A stretch of DNA of 64,000 nt from Jeotgalibaca porci (GTDB taxonomy: Bacteria; Bacillota; Bacilli; Lactobacillales; Aerococcaceae). Of this stretch, positions 17,606 to 26,666 are shown one piece after another (within the stretch, counting starts at the first letter, position 1; every line of letters begins with the position of its first letter). The stretch is taken from NCBI RefSeq assembly GCF_011299095.1, contig NZ_CP049889.1, positions 2,212,501 to 2,276,500 on the forward strand, given 5' to 3'. The notes beneath the pieces are model-generated. The model did no database searches, was not told where the DNA came from, and saw nothing but the letters and a program-made list of their open reading frames with translations. A program made the translations under genes and the position numbers.

Positions 17606-18733
17606 ATGGCAATAGAAAAAAATGAACAAGGTAAAACAATCGAGCAAGTTACGAATAAGGTGATCAAGGAACAAAAACTTCTTGGATCTATCTTTTATGA
17701 CGATTTGACTGATAAAATCGCAACACCATTCCAGCTTGATGCCGATGAAATGGATAAACTAATCCAAAAAATGGAAGATAGCGGGGTCAGCGTTGTTGAT
17801 GCTGATGGTGGTCCAACTGCCCGTCAATTAAAGACCAACGAAGTGGCTAAGAAGACTAAAAAAGAAGAACCGATTGAAGACGATACAGCAGCTCCACCAG
17901 GGGTTAAAATTAATGACCCGGTAAGAATGTATTTGAAAGAAATCGGACGTGTATCACTTCTTAGCGCTGATGAAGAAAAAGAATTGGCTATCCGTATTCA
18001 ACAAGGAGAACCAGAAGCGAAACAAGAGCTTGCTGAAGCAAACTTACGTCTGGTTGTTTCTATTGCGAAGCGTTATGTGGGCCGCGGTATGCAGTTCTTG
18101 GATCTTATCCAAGAAGGAAATATGGGATTGATGAAAGCTGTTGAGAAATTTGACCACGAAAAAGGGTTCAAATTCTCTACTTATGCGACATGGTGGATTC
18201 GTCAAGCAATCACACGTGCGATTGCTGACCAAGCACGTACTATCCGTATCCCTGTACATATGGTTGAAACGATCAATAAACTTGTTCGTATCCAAAGACA
18301 ACTTTTACAAGATTTAGGACGCGAACCAACACCAGAAGAAATCGGTGCCGAAATGGACTTGCCGACTGAAAAAGTTCGTGAAATCCTGAAAATCGCACAA
18401 GAGCCTGTTTCTCTAGAAACGCCTATTGGTGAGGAAGACGATTCACATCTAGGAGATTTTATCGAAGACCAAGATGTAACGAGTCCTGCTGAGCATACTG
18501 CTCAAACATTATTGAAAGAACAATTAGAAGAAGTATTGGATACATTAACGGACCGTGAAGAAAACGTATTACGTCTACGTTTCGGTCTGGATGATGGTAA
18601 TGTCCGTACACTTGAACAAGTAGGGAAAGTATTCGGGGTTACACGTGAGCGTATTCGTCAAATCGAAGCGAAAGCACTCCGCAAATTACGTCACCCAAGC
18701 CGCTCAAAACAATTGAAAGACTTCTTAGAGTAA
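17606..18733 (+). CDS. rpoD: Primary sigma factor RpoD/SigA
   Basis: This is the vegetative sigma factor that directs RNA polymerase to the -35/-10 promoters seen through this window. The 375-residue protein has a short region 1.1, then region 1.2 ([11 protein letters not shown]), region 2 ([13 protein letters not shown]), region 3, and region 4 with the -35-binding helix [10 protein letters not shown]. It lies 27 bases after dnaG, shares its transcript, and has an excellent GGAGG site. The length matches Bacillus SigA. A strong terminator follows. Confidence 0.98.
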   Translation: MAIEKNEQGKTIEQVTNKVIKEQKLLGSIFYDDLTDKIATPFQLDADEMDKLIQKMEDSGVSVVDADGGPTARQLKTNEVAKKTKKEEPIEDDTAAPPGVKINDPVRMYLKEIGRVSLLSADEEKELAIRIQQGEPEAKQELAEANLRLVVSIAKRYVGRGMQFLDLIQEGNMGLMKAVEKFDHEKGFKFSTYATWWIRQAITRAIADQARTIRIPVHMVETINKLVRIQRQLLQDLGREPTPEEIGAEMDLPTEKVREILKIAQEPVSLETPIGEEDDSHLGDFIEDQDVTSPAEHTAQTLLKEQLEEVLDTLTDREENVLRLRFGLDDGNVRTLEQVGKVFGVTRERIRQIEAKALRKLRHPSRSKQLKDFLE

Positions 18734-18748
18734 AAAAGTAAAAGCAGG

Positions 18749-18782
18749 AAGGCCCGGAGTGATATTCCCGGGCCTTTTTTAG
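18749..18782 (+). terminator. Intrinsic terminator of rpoD
   Basis: A perfect 9-bp GC-rich stem (AAGGCCCGG/CCGGGCCTT) with a 10-base loop is followed by six or more T. Confidence 0.93.
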
Positions 18783-18819
18783 ATTGCATAAGTTAATAAG
18801 TTCGTGGTGAAAAAATGAT

Positions 18820-18868
18820 AAGTCTGCACAAGATGAGCTAGAATCAAAAACTTGTGCAGACTTTTTTG
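18820..18868 (+). terminator. Second strong terminator without an assigned gene
   Basis: A perfect 13-bp stem (AAGTCTGCACAAG and its complement) with an 18-base loop ends in TTTTTTG. It lies 70 bases beyond the rpoD terminator, with no coding gene between. It is either a backup terminator or the end of a short untranslated RNA. Confidence 0.8.
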
Positions 18869-18933
18869 TAGACTAGGATTTTAATCAACTTTAAAAAAAT
18901 CCCATTCTTTTTTTATAAGAATCGTTGCAATAG

Positions 18934-18962
18934 TTCACTTTTTAGCCAGAAACTGATAAGAT
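18934..18962 (+). promoter_or_regulatory. Promoter of trmK
   Basis: TTCACT, 17 bases and an extended -10 (TGATAAGAT) lie about 37 bases before the trmK start. Confidence 0.55.
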
Positions 18963-18998
18963 TAATAGGTTAAAACAAACGTGAAAGGAGGAGCAGAA

Positions 18999-19700
18999 AT
19001 GAATGAAAATCAATTATCCAAACGTTTAGAAACTGCTGCATCCTATGTCGAAAAAGGAGCGCGATTAGCAGATATCGGATCTGATCACGCTTATTTACCT
19101 TGTAACCTAGCGCAAAAAGGATTAATCGAATTTGGAATTGCCGGAGAAGTGGTTCTTGGGCCTTTTTCTTCTGCAAAAAAACAAATCGCTGCCTCTCGAC
19201 TGGAAGGAACAGTAGAAGCAAGATTAGGAAATGGTTTAGAGGTTATAGAGTCAAATGATCGTATCGATACAATCACAATTTGTGGGATGGGGGGCGATTT
19301 AATTGCCCGAATCCTGGATGCTGGCTTTGAAGAAGGAAAGCTTGATAATGTGAAGCGCCTGATTCTGCAACCGAATAACGCTGAAATGAAACTGCGCCAT
19401 TGGTTGACAGATAACAATTTTGAAATTATGACAGAAACAATTCTGGAAGAAAATAGTAAAATTTATGAAATCATTATTGCTGAACCCGCAACAGAGGTTT
19501 CAAAATTATCGTCTGAAGATTATCTATTTGGTAAATTCTTACGGTCAGAAAAAAATGCTATCTTTGTCCGTAAATGGGAGTCTGAAATTCAGAAATATGA
19601 ATATATTCTGCGAAGTTTAGAACAATCACACCGTGACATCGCTGAAAAGAAAGCAGAAGTCTTACGTATGATTGAAATCATAGAGGAGGAAATAAAATGA
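18999..19700 (+). CDS. trmK: tRNA (adenine(22)-N1)-methyltransferase TrmK
   Basis: TrmK methylates A22 in the D-loop of tRNAs using S-adenosylmethionine. The 233-residue protein has a Rossmann core with the SAM motif A-D25-I-G-S-D-H-A-Y-L-P34 and the family stretch I-C-G-M-G-G-D-L-I, followed by a C-terminal coiled-coil. ATG 18999 is chosen because AAAGGAGG is 7 bases upstream. A GTG further up would have the ribosome binding site inside the frame. It overlaps the next gene by 4 bases (ATGA), the arrangement of yqfN-yqfO after sigA in Bacillus. Confidence 0.95.
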   Translation: MNENQLSKRLETAASYVEKGARLADIGSDHAYLPCNLAQKGLIEFGIAGEVVLGPFSSAKKQIAASRLEGTVEARLGNGLEVIESNDRIDTITICGMGGDLIARILDAGFEEGKLDNVKRLILQPNNAEMKLRHWLTDNNFEIMTETILEENSKIYEIIIAEPATEVSKLSSEDYLFGKFLRSEKNAIFVRKWESEIQKYEYILRSLEQSHRDIAEKKAEVLRMIEIIEEEIK

Positions 19701-20839
19701 CCCAACTTTCTGGTTATGATTTTGTAGCATACTTTGAAACGAAAGTCCCTTTGTGGTTGGCGGAAAAAGGTGATCCGGTTGGTTTGCACGTTGGTGACCT
19801 TAGTCGGCCAGTCAATAAGATAATGGTGACCCTGGATGTTCGTCCGGAAGTTGTTCAAGAAGCGATTGAAAAGGGCGTTGATTTTATTTTGGCGCATCAT
19901 CCGCCGATTTATAAACCATTAGCGCGGTTTGATTTGTCAAATCCACAGACACGTATGTACGCCGATCTAATTAAGCATGATATTACCGTGTATGCCGCAC
20001 ATACGAACTTGGATAATGCGAACGGCGGTATGAATGATTGGCTTGCGGAAGCCCTGCAATTGAATGATGTTGAAATCATGGCGCCATCCCGTACGAAGCA
20101 ATTGAAACGGCTGAATGTTTATGTTCCGGAAGAAGATGCTGATGCTGTTCGCAGCGCAATTACCGGCGCAGGAGCGGGCCAAATTTCCGCGGATTACGAA
20201 GATTGTTCTTACTCGGTAAAAGGAGTCGGTCGTTTTACACCGGTTGGAAATGCCCAACCTTCTATTGGTGAATTGAACAAGCAAGAAATGGTTCAAGAAG
20301 AACGCATCGAAGTCATCCTAGAAGAAGAAAACGTAGAAGCGGTCATGGAGGCTTTATTAGCTTCCCATCCGTACGAAGAACCCGTTTATGAAATGTATTC
20401 AATTGACCAACTGCAAAGTGAAAAGTTTGGTTTGGGACGTGTGGGAGAACTAGCGAAAGAAATGACACTCGCTGAGTTTATCCCGCATGTTAAAGAATCC
20501 TTTGATGTCAAAGGTGTACGGATCGTTGTTCCACCATCGAAAGAAAACATATTAATTAAACGTGTGGCTCTATGTGGTGGAGATGCCGGTAAATATTATC
20601 CGGATGCGATTAAGCAGAAAGCGGATGTTTATATTACGGGAGATGTGTACTATCACACAGCTCATGATATGCAGGCAGACGGTTTGATGGTTGTTGATCC
20701 GGGCCATATTATCGAAAAAATCTGTATTCCAAAATTAGCAACGCTGCTAGCAGAGTGGAAACGAGAAGAGTTATGGCAAATAGACATTATCGAATCACAA
20801 ACAAATACACACCCGTTTATTTTTGACCACGAGATTTAA
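19697..20839 (+). CDS. Nif3-family protein (YqfO-like, 'GTP cyclohydrolase 1 type 2' homologue)
   Basis: This is a 380-residue dimetal-binding protein of the NIF3 family. The metal-site H67-H68-P-P is preserved, with A-A-H-T-N-L-D-N-A-N-G-G and a C-terminal D-P-G-H-x-x-E-K. The central part (about 125-235) is the PII/CutA-like insert found in Gram-positive members such as Bacillus YqfO. A cyclohydrolase role is an annotation tradition and is not established. It is translationally coupled to trmK through a 4-base overlap. Confidence 0.93.
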   Translation: MTQLSGYDFVAYFETKVPLWLAEKGDPVGLHVGDLSRPVNKIMVTLDVRPEVVQEAIEKGVDFILAHHPPIYKPLARFDLSNPQTRMYADLIKHDITVYAAHTNLDNANGGMNDWLAEALQLNDVEIMAPSRTKQLKRLNVYVPEEDADAVRSAITGAGAGQISADYEDCSYSVKGVGRFTPVGNAQPSIGELNKQEMVQEERIEVILEEENVEAVMEALLASHPYEEPVYEMYSIDQLQSEKFGLGRVGELAKEMTLAEFIPHVKESFDVKGVRIVVPPSKENILIKRVALCGGDAGKYYPDAIKQKADVYITGDVYYHTAHDMQADGLMVVDPGHIIEKICIPKLATLLAEWKREELWQIDIIESQTNTHPFIFDHEI

Positions 20840-20859
20840 TTTGAGAGGATGTCCAACGA

Positions 20860-22092
20860 ATGACTGAAAAATTATTGTCACGTTTTTTAACCTATGTAAA
20901 ATATGATACACGCTCAGATGAGCAGAGTGAAACTATCCCATCAACGCCCTCGCAAGTAGCGTTCGCAAAAGAAATTATTATGCCGCATTTAGAAGAAATC
21001 GGACTTTCTGATATTACCTATAATCCAAAAAATGGTTTCGTAACTGCAGCACTACCAGCTAACGCAGAAGGGATTCCTACAATTGGCTTCATCGCTCATA
21101 TGGATACGGCTGATTTTGAATCAGAGAACGTGAACCCACAAATCCATGAAAATTATGATGGGGAAGCAATTGTATTAAATAAAGAGAAAAATATCGTTCT
21201 TTCACCAAAAGATTTCCCGAATTTACGTAACTATATCGGTCAGACAGTCATCACAACAGACGGCTTAACGTTATTGGGTGCAGATGATAAAGCCGGTATT
21301 GCGGAAATTATGAGTGCCATTGAAATCATTAAAAATGATGACACCATTAAACACGGCACCATTAAAGTAGCGTTTGGACCGGACGAAGAGATTGGAAGAG
21401 GTGCTGATTTATTTGACGTAGCATCTTTTGCAGCTGATTTTGCCTATACAATGGACGGCGGACCTGTTGGCGAGTTGCAATTCGAAAGTTTTAATGCGGC
21501 GCAAGCAATCGTTACGATTCAAGGGAAGAATGTTCATCCGGGTACCGCTAAAGATACAATGGTAAATGCGATGAAATTAGCCCTTGAATATGACAGCTAC
21601 TTACCAGCGAATGAAGTTCCGGAACAGACTGAAAATAGAGAAGGCTTCTATCATTTATCCGGCATCGAAGGAACAGTCGAAGAAAGTAAAATGGTTTATA
21701 TCATTCGTGATCATGACCGCAAACTATTTGAAGATAAAAAAGAAAAAATGCTGGCAATAGCAGCCAAAATGAATGAGAAGTTCGACGAACCGCGTATTTC
21801 CGTTGTGTTAAGTGATTCTTACTACAACATGGGTGAGATTCTTAAAGATGATATGCGTTCAGTTAACTTAGCAGAAAAAGCTATGCTTGCTCTTGATATT
21901 AAACCTGTTATTGAGCCAATTCGTGGTGGAACAGACGGTTCGAAATTAACTTATATGGGCTTGCCGACACCGAATATTTTTGCTGGTGGCGAAAACTTCC
22001 ACGGTCGCTACGAATTTGTTTCGATTGAAGCAATGGAGAAAGCAACAGCAGTTATTGTAGAAATTATCCGTCAAAGCGGACTTGAAGCTTAA
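20860..22092 (+). CDS. pepT: Tripeptidase T (peptidase T)
   Basis: PepT is a cytosolic zinc aminotripeptidase of family M20 that finishes digestion of imported peptides. The 410-residue protein shows the metal ligand motif A-H80-M-D82-T-A-D, the bridging aspartate in G-A-D-D-K-A-G and the catalytic glutamates in D-E-E-I-G-R-G-A-D. The length is typical. It follows the Nif3-family gene by 20 bases with GAGAGG upstream. The next gene starts just after its stop. Confidence 0.97.
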   Translation: MTEKLLSRFLTYVKYDTRSDEQSETIPSTPSQVAFAKEIIMPHLEEIGLSDITYNPKNGFVTAALPANAEGIPTIGFIAHMDTADFESENVNPQIHENYDGEAIVLNKEKNIVLSPKDFPNLRNYIGQTVITTDGLTLLGADDKAGIAEIMSAIEIIKNDDTIKHGTIKVAFGPDEEIGRGADLFDVASFAADFAYTMDGGPVGELQFESFNAAQAIVTIQGKNVHPGTAKDTMVNAMKLALEYDSYLPANEVPEQTENREGFYHLSGIEGTVEESKMVYIIRDHDRKLFEDKKEKMLAIAAKMNEKFDEPRISVVLSDSYYNMGEILKDDMRSVNLAEKAMLALDIKPVIEPIRGGTDGSKLTYMGLPTPNIFAGGENFHGRYEFVSIEAMEKATAVIVEIIRQSGLEA

Positions 22093-22096
22093 GGCA

Positions 22097-22363
22097 ATGA
22101 CGACTAATTATTTATTTGTCTGGTTAGGCATCACAAATATTCTTTTATTCTATTTCATGTATAGCGATAAACAAAAGGCACGCAAACGGAAGTACCGGAT
22201 ACCCGAAAAATACTTACTCATACTAGGTATTTTGGGAGGCAGCTTGGGTGGTATTTTGGGGATGCATCTATTTAGACATAAAACGAAACACACTTATTTT
22301 TACCTGGTTTATATTCTGGGAATGAGTCTATGGGTATGGATAATGACGCGTGTAATACGATAA
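22097..22363 (+). CDS. DUF1294 small membrane protein (YsdA-like)
   Basis: This is an 88-residue protein with two or three transmembrane helices. It carries the DUF1294 hallmark G-G-S-L-G-G-I-L-G-M with F-R-H-K-T-K-H right after, and the preceding Y-R-I-P-E. The function is unknown. The ATG at 22097 lies 4 bases after the pepT stop with only a weak AAGG, so reinitiation from pepT is likely. A TTG at 22082 inside pepT is an alternative start. A terminator follows 6 bases after the stop. Confidence 0.85.
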   Translation: MTTNYLFVWLGITNILLFYFMYSDKQKARKRKYRIPEKYLLILGILGGSLGGILGMHLFRHKTKHTYFYLVYILGMSLWVWIMTRVIR

Positions 22364-22369
22364 GAGGTG

Positions 22370-22401
22370 GGCTGCTTTTAGGTATAGAAGCAGCCTTCTT
22401 T
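22370..22401 (+). terminator. Intrinsic terminator after the DUF1294 gene
   Basis: An 8-bp perfect stem (GGCTGCTT/AAGCAGCC) with a 10-base loop is followed by TTCTTT. Confidence 0.75.
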
Positions 22402-22410
22402 ACGATATAT

Positions 22411-22420
22411 ATGCTATAAT
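22411..22420 (+). promoter_or_regulatory. Extended -10 promoter of truB-ribF
   Basis: ATGCTATAAT is a perfect extended -10 box 31 bases before truB. No good -35 box is visible because the preceding terminator occupies that space. Confidence 0.5.
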
Positions 22421-22450
22421 AAGCGAGTTGAAAAAAGGGGGATAGAGGCG

Positions 22451-23374
22451 ATGAATGGTATCTTGCCACTATGGAAAGAACGCGGCATGACGAGTCATGA
22501 TTGCATCTTTCATTTAAGAAGAATATTAAAAACAAGAAAAATTGGTCATACAGGAACGTTAGATCCTGAAGTGGATGGCGTTTTACCTATTTGTGTGGGT
22601 GCAGCGACTAAAGCAGCTGAATTCATGACCGATATGGGGAAAGCGTATGAAGGTGAAATAACTCTGGGTTATTCAACTGAAACAGAAGATGCACACGGTG
22701 AAATCGTAGAGCGTCTGCCAATTACGGAATTACCAGATGCATCTGTTGTTGATGCCATGATGCAGACACTGGAAGGAACGATTATTCAAGTGCCACCTAT
22801 GTACTCAGCGGTCAAAGTAAATGGCCGCCGATTATATGAATACGCACGTAAAGGTGAAACGGTCGAACGTCCGAAGCGTGAAGCTGTAATCTATTCTTTT
22901 ACGCGTACAAGTGAACTTCGTTACAATGAAGGAGAACAAACAGTGTCTTGGGATTTTTCCGTAGAGTGTGGAAAAGGCACCTATATTCGTACGTTGGCAG
23001 TTGATTTAGGTAAGGCATTAGGGTATCCGGCACATATGTCACGTTTGACGCGGACAGCAAGCGGCCCTTTCAAAAAAGAAAATTGTCTAACGTTAGCAGA
23101 AGTACAAGAAAAAATGGATCAAGGCGAAATAGATTCTGTCTTTCTTCCAATCGAGTCGATTTTTTCTGAATTTCCACGCTTTGATGCGGATGCTAACGTT
23201 TGGGAGCAAATCAAGAATGGTGCAGTTTTAGAAGCTCAGACTTTTGTAGGACTTGAAGATGCACCTTTAATCGCTGTTTATTATGAAGGTTATTTGGTAG
23301 CCTTATATGAGACACATGCGCGTAAAACGGATTTTAAGAAGCCAAGAAAAATGTTTCTTTCAAACATTGGTTAA
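22451..23374 (+). CDS. truB: tRNA pseudouridine(55) synthase TruB
   Basis: TruB converts U55 of the T-loop to pseudouridine in nearly all tRNAs. The 307-residue protein has the catalytic motif H-T-G-T-L-D38-P-E-V-D-G-V-L-P with Asp38, the K-x-x-G-R-x-x-Y-x-x-A-R substrate region, and the G-T-Y-I-R-T-L motif. A PUA-like C-terminal segment is present. It forms an operon with ribF 23 bases downstream, as in Bacillus and Listeria. Confidence 0.97.
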   Translation: MNGILPLWKERGMTSHDCIFHLRRILKTRKIGHTGTLDPEVDGVLPICVGAATKAAEFMTDMGKAYEGEITLGYSTETEDAHGEIVERLPITELPDASVVDAMMQTLEGTIIQVPPMYSAVKVNGRRLYEYARKGETVERPKREAVIYSFTRTSELRYNEGEQTVSWDFSVECGKGTYIRTLAVDLGKALGYPAHMSRLTRTASGPFKKENCLTLAEVQEKMDQGEIDSVFLPIESIFSEFPRFDADANVWEQIKNGAVLEAQTFVGLEDAPLIAVYYEGYLVALYETHARKTDFKKPRKMFLSNIG

Positions 23375-23397
23375 TATGAAAGAGTGTTGATATATAA

Positions 23398-24375
23398 ATG
23401 GAAATTATAAATATTCATCATCCGTATAAACAGGAACAAATTCCGAATGAACCGATTGTATTAGCGCTCGGTTTTTTTGACGGTGTTCATAAAGGACATC
23501 AACAAGTTATTCTTGAAGCAAAACGCCAAGCAGAAAAGCACAATGCCAAATTGGCAGTTATGTCTTTCAACCATCATCCAAGTATTGTTTTCCAAAAGTT
23601 GGATGCAGAAACGATGCGTTACTTATCAATTATGGATCGCAAAATCGAACTTATGGAGAATCTGGGGGTAGACTACTTCTATGTCATCGAATTTACGTAT
23701 GATTTCGGAACGCTTAAACCGCAAGAATTTGTTGATCAATATATTGTCGGTCTACATGCAAAAGCAGTAGTGGCCGGTTTTGATTATACTTATGGACCGA
23801 AAACAATCGCAGACATGGCACATTTGCCGCAATATGCAAAAAATCGTTTTGCTATTGTTGAAGTGTCCCCACAGGTTTCTGAGAACAAAGAAAAAATCAG
23901 TTCAACACGTATTCGGGAAGCACTGGCTACGGGTGATCTAGCCAAAGCGAATAGTATGTTAGGCTATACCTATCAATTCGGCGGTCATGTTATGCATGGA
24001 GATGCACGTGGACGCGAATTAGGATTTCCTACTGCTAATATAAAAGTGCAAAAAAATGTGCGCCTGCCTAAAACGGGAGTATACGTAGTTAGTATTCGCG
24101 TGCAAGGCGAGTGGTATCAAGGGATGGCTTCCATCGGCTACAATATTACCTTTGAAAAAGACCGTGACAAAACAATCGAAGTGAATATATTGAATTTCAA
24201 CAAGATGATTTACGGTGAGGAAGTTGAAGTACGTTGGCACCATTTCATTCGTGATGAAGTGAAGTTCAACGGTATTGAAGCTTTGATTGAACAATTAAAG
24301 CAAGACCAAGTGGATACTGAAACATACTTTAGAGAAAACCCCGCTGCTTTAGAGACAACAGAATTGGAGCGATAA
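23398..24375 (+). CDS. ribF: Bifunctional riboflavin kinase/FAD synthetase
   Basis: RibF phosphorylates riboflavin to FMN and adenylates FMN to FAD. The N-terminal nucleotidyltransferase (about 15-180) has G-F-F-D-G-V-H-K-G-H and an I-S-S-T-R-I-R motif. The C-terminal riboflavin kinase (about 190-315) begins with G-x-V-x-x-G-D-x-R-G-R-x-L-G-F-P-T-A-N. At 325 residues it is of standard length. The ribosome binding site is weak (AAGAG), so translation may depend on truB. The hemW start is 2 bases after the stop. Confidence 0.97.
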   Translation: MEIINIHHPYKQEQIPNEPIVLALGFFDGVHKGHQQVILEAKRQAEKHNAKLAVMSFNHHPSIVFQKLDAETMRYLSIMDRKIELMENLGVDYFYVIEFTYDFGTLKPQEFVDQYIVGLHAKAVVAGFDYTYGPKTIADMAHLPQYAKNRFAIVEVSPQVSENKEKISSTRIREALATGDLAKANSMLGYTYQFGGHVMHGDARGRELGFPTANIKVQKNVRLPKTGVYVVSIRVQGEWYQGMASIGYNITFEKDRDKTIEVNILNFNKMIYGEEVEVRWHHFIRDEVKFNGIEALIEQLKQDQVDTETYFRENPAALETTELER

Positions 24376-24377
24376 TT

Positions 24378-25511
24378 ATGACTGCAGCATATTTGCATAT
24401 TCCTTTTTGCGATCATATTTGTTTCTATTGTGACTTTAATAAAGTTTTTCTAGAAGGACAACCGGTTGATGAATACGTTGACATGGTTATTCAGGAAATG
24501 GCAATCATGAAAGAGCGTCATCCAAATGAAAAAGTTGAAACATTTTATATTGGCGGCGGTACGCCCACCACGCTGACTGCATCACAAATGGAAAAACTCC
24601 TCATTGGAATTCAAACGTATTTCCCCATGGAAAAAGGTTCAGAATTTACAGTAGAAGCGAATCCAGAGAGTATCAGTTTCGATAAGTTTAAGGTCTTGAA
24701 AGAATACGGTGTTAACCGTATCAGTATGGGAGTCCAATCATTTAATGACGCCATTTTAAAGAAAATTGGGCGCATTCACACTTCTGATCAAGTGTACGAG
24801 TGTGTAAAAATGGCTCAAAAAGCTGGTTTTGATAATATGAGCATCGATTTAATTTTTCGTTTGCCAACGCAAACATTGGCTGACTTCTCGGAGACCTTGG
24901 ATCGTGCGTTGGAATTGGATTTGCCTCATTATTCCGTTTATTCTCTCATCCTGGAGAATAAAACGATTTTCTATAATTTAATGCGACAAGGAAAACTGCC
25001 ACTTCCGTCAGAAGATGAGGAAGCAGATATGTATGCATTGGTAATGGAGCGGATGGCCAAGGCGGGTAGAGAGCATTACGAGATTTCTAACTACGCTAAA
25101 CCCGGTTATCAATCACAACATAATCTCGCTTACTGGCGTAATGAAAACTATTTTGGATTTGGTGCAGGCGCACATGGCTACATTGAGGGCAAGCGCTATA
25201 GCAACAACGGTCCGATTCAGCATTATCTGGAACCTTTACGAAAGAAAGAATCACCGATTCTCTATCAAAAAGAACTCACACCTCTGAATGTCATCGAAGA
25301 AGAGTTGATGCTTGGTTTAAGAACGATGAAAGGTGTGAACCGTTCACATTTTCAACAAAAATTTAACGAACCTGTCGAGAAATATTATGCAGATGAAATT
25401 GAAAGTCTAATCAAACGCGAGTTGTTAATGGTGGAAGATGATTTCTTACGGTTAACTCAAAAAGGTAAATATCTGGGCAATGAAGTATTCCAAAAATTCC
25501 TATTTAATTAA
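24378..25511 (+). CDS. hemW: Radical SAM heme chaperone HemW
   Basis: This is a 377-residue protein of the HemW family, long annotated as oxygen-independent coproporphyrinogen oxidase. It has the radical SAM cluster C11-xxx-C15-xx-C18 and Y-I-G-G-G-T-P-T in the SAM site. It lacks an extended HemN N-terminal region. HemW inserts heme into target proteins rather than oxidising coproporphyrinogen. It lies directly upstream of the heat-shock operon, as in Bacillus and Listeria. No other heme genes are in the window, so its role here is uncertain. Confidence 0.93.
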   Translation: MTAAYLHIPFCDHICFYCDFNKVFLEGQPVDEYVDMVIQEMAIMKERHPNEKVETFYIGGGTPTTLTASQMEKLLIGIQTYFPMEKGSEFTVEANPESISFDKFKVLKEYGVNRISMGVQSFNDAILKKIGRIHTSDQVYECVKMAQKAGFDNMSIDLIFRLPTQTLADFSETLDRALELDLPHYSVYSLILENKTIFYNLMRQGKLPLPSEDEEADMYALVMERMAKAGREHYEISNYAKPGYQSQHNLAYWRNENYFGFGAGAHGYIEGKRYSNNGPIQHYLEPLRKKESPILYQKELTPLNVIEEELMLGLRTMKGVNRSHFQQKFNEPVEKYYADEIESLIKRELLMVEDDFLRLTQKGKYLGNEVFQKFLFN

Positions 25512-25527
25512 ATTCGAGCAATTACTG

Positions 25528-25556
25528 TTGACAAAAAATATTCATCGTGATAAGTT
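25528..25556 (+). promoter_or_regulatory. Sigma-A promoter of the hrcA operon
   Basis: A perfect TTGACA, a 17-base spacer and extended -10 TGATAAGTT lie directly upstream of the CIRCE element. Transcription would start a few bases before the operator. Confidence 0.8.
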
Positions 25557-25566
25557 ATTTCATGGG

Positions 25567-25593
25567 TTAGCACTCACGAAAGCCAAGTGCTAA
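25567..25593 (+). promoter_or_regulatory. CIRCE operator for HrcA
   Basis: TTAGCACTC, a 9-base spacer and AAGTGCTAA match the CIRCE consensus (TTAGCACTC-N9-GAGTGCTAA) with a single difference in the right arm. It sits between the promoter and hrcA, so HrcA with GroEL should repress hrcA-grpE-dnaK-dnaJ until heat shock. Confidence 0.95.
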
Positions 25594-25607
25594 AGCGAGG
25601 TGAAAAG

Positions 25608-26654
25608 ATGTTAACGGAAAGGCAACTTTTAATCTTAAATTCAATCATTAAGCATTATATTCAATACGGGGAGCCAATGGGTTCAAAGACATTATTGCAC
25701 GAAACGAATTTATCCGTTTCACCTGCAACAATTCGTAATGAAATGCTGCATATTGAAGAATTAGGATTTTTAGAAAAAATGCATTCATCTTCAGGTAGGA
25801 TTCCTTCCATTCTCGGTTACCGTCATTATGTTGATCTTCTCTTACAAGATAAGAAGAAGCGTTCACAAGATGGTTTGCGTAGGAAAGTGCAAGAATCTAT
25901 CCGCGCCCCTTATAAAGAGGCAGAAGAAATATTGGAAACATCGGCTGAAATGTTGTCATACATGACAAATTATACAGCTCTAAGCATTGGACCCGAAAAA
26001 TTAGATAGCCGTTTATCCAATTTTCAAATTGTTCCTATTACTACGGGGCAATATATGGCAATATTGGTTACGGATAAAGGATTTATCGAGAATAAAATGT
26101 TCACAGTTTCCAAAGATGTGGATGTCGCGAAAATTCAAACGATGGTCAATATCTTTAATGAAGAGCTGGTCGGATTGAAGTTAACGGAGGTTCATAAGAA
26201 ACTCCAAAATGAAATTCCAGATATTATCCGCAGATATATCGGTAAGGAATTGAATTTGCAGGCCATCTTCAATGAAGTGGTACTAAAAATGAATAATGAA
26301 CGCATCTATGTAGGTGGAGAAATGAACCTGCTCAATCATTTTAATCTCGAACGTGTTCACGAAAGAGAGCAAATGAAAGCTGTTCTTGGTCTAATCCATG
26401 AATCAAAAGACCTTCTTGGTTTGCTAAAAACTGGACAGGATGATTTCAGTATTCAAATTGGAACTGAAATGAAAAATGATTTATTGTCCAATTTTAGTCT
26501 CATCACGGCGACGTATAATGTCGGACCTGATGCACAAGGTTTAATCGCATTACTCGGTCCTACAAATATGCCCTATGAGCAAATTATTAATATTATGCGT
26601 ATTACACGAGAAGAGTTATCAGATAGCATGCATGATTTTTATCAAGAAGAGTAA
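25608..26654 (+). CDS. hrcA: Heat-inducible transcription repressor HrcA
   Basis: HrcA binds CIRCE and represses the class I heat-shock genes. The 348-residue protein has an N-terminal winged helix (about 1-70) with M-G-S-K-T-L and S-P-A-T-I-R-N-E-M, then the GAF-like dimerisation region. ATG 25608 is chosen because GCGAGG is upstream and because a GTG at 25587 falls inside the CIRCE right arm. It is followed by grpE after 12 bases, giving the standard Firmicutes order. Confidence 0.97.
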   Translation: MLTERQLLILNSIIKHYIQYGEPMGSKTLLHETNLSVSPATIRNEMLHIEELGFLEKMHSSSGRIPSILGYRHYVDLLLQDKKKRSQDGLRRKVQESIRAPYKEAEEILETSAEMLSYMTNYTALSIGPEKLDSRLSNFQIVPITTGQYMAILVTDKGFIENKMFTVSKDVDVAKIQTMVNIFNEELVGLKLTEVHKKLQNEIPDIIRRYIGKELNLQAIFNEVVLKMNNERIYVGGEMNLLNHFNLERVHEREQMKAVLGLIHESKDLLGLLKTGQDDFSIQIGTEMKNDLLSNFSLITATYNVGPDAQGLIALLGPTNMPYEQIINIMRITREELSDSMHDFYQEE

Positions 26655-26666
26655 AGGGGAATTGAC

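Noticed and set aside
24378-25511. Oxygen-independent coproporphyrinogen oxidase HemN
   Set aside because: Length, motif layout and position before hrcA fit HemW. There is no other heme gene nearby.
25587-25607. GTG extension of hrcA
   Set aside because: It would begin inside the CIRCE right arm and lacks a ribosome binding site. ATG 25608 is well supported.
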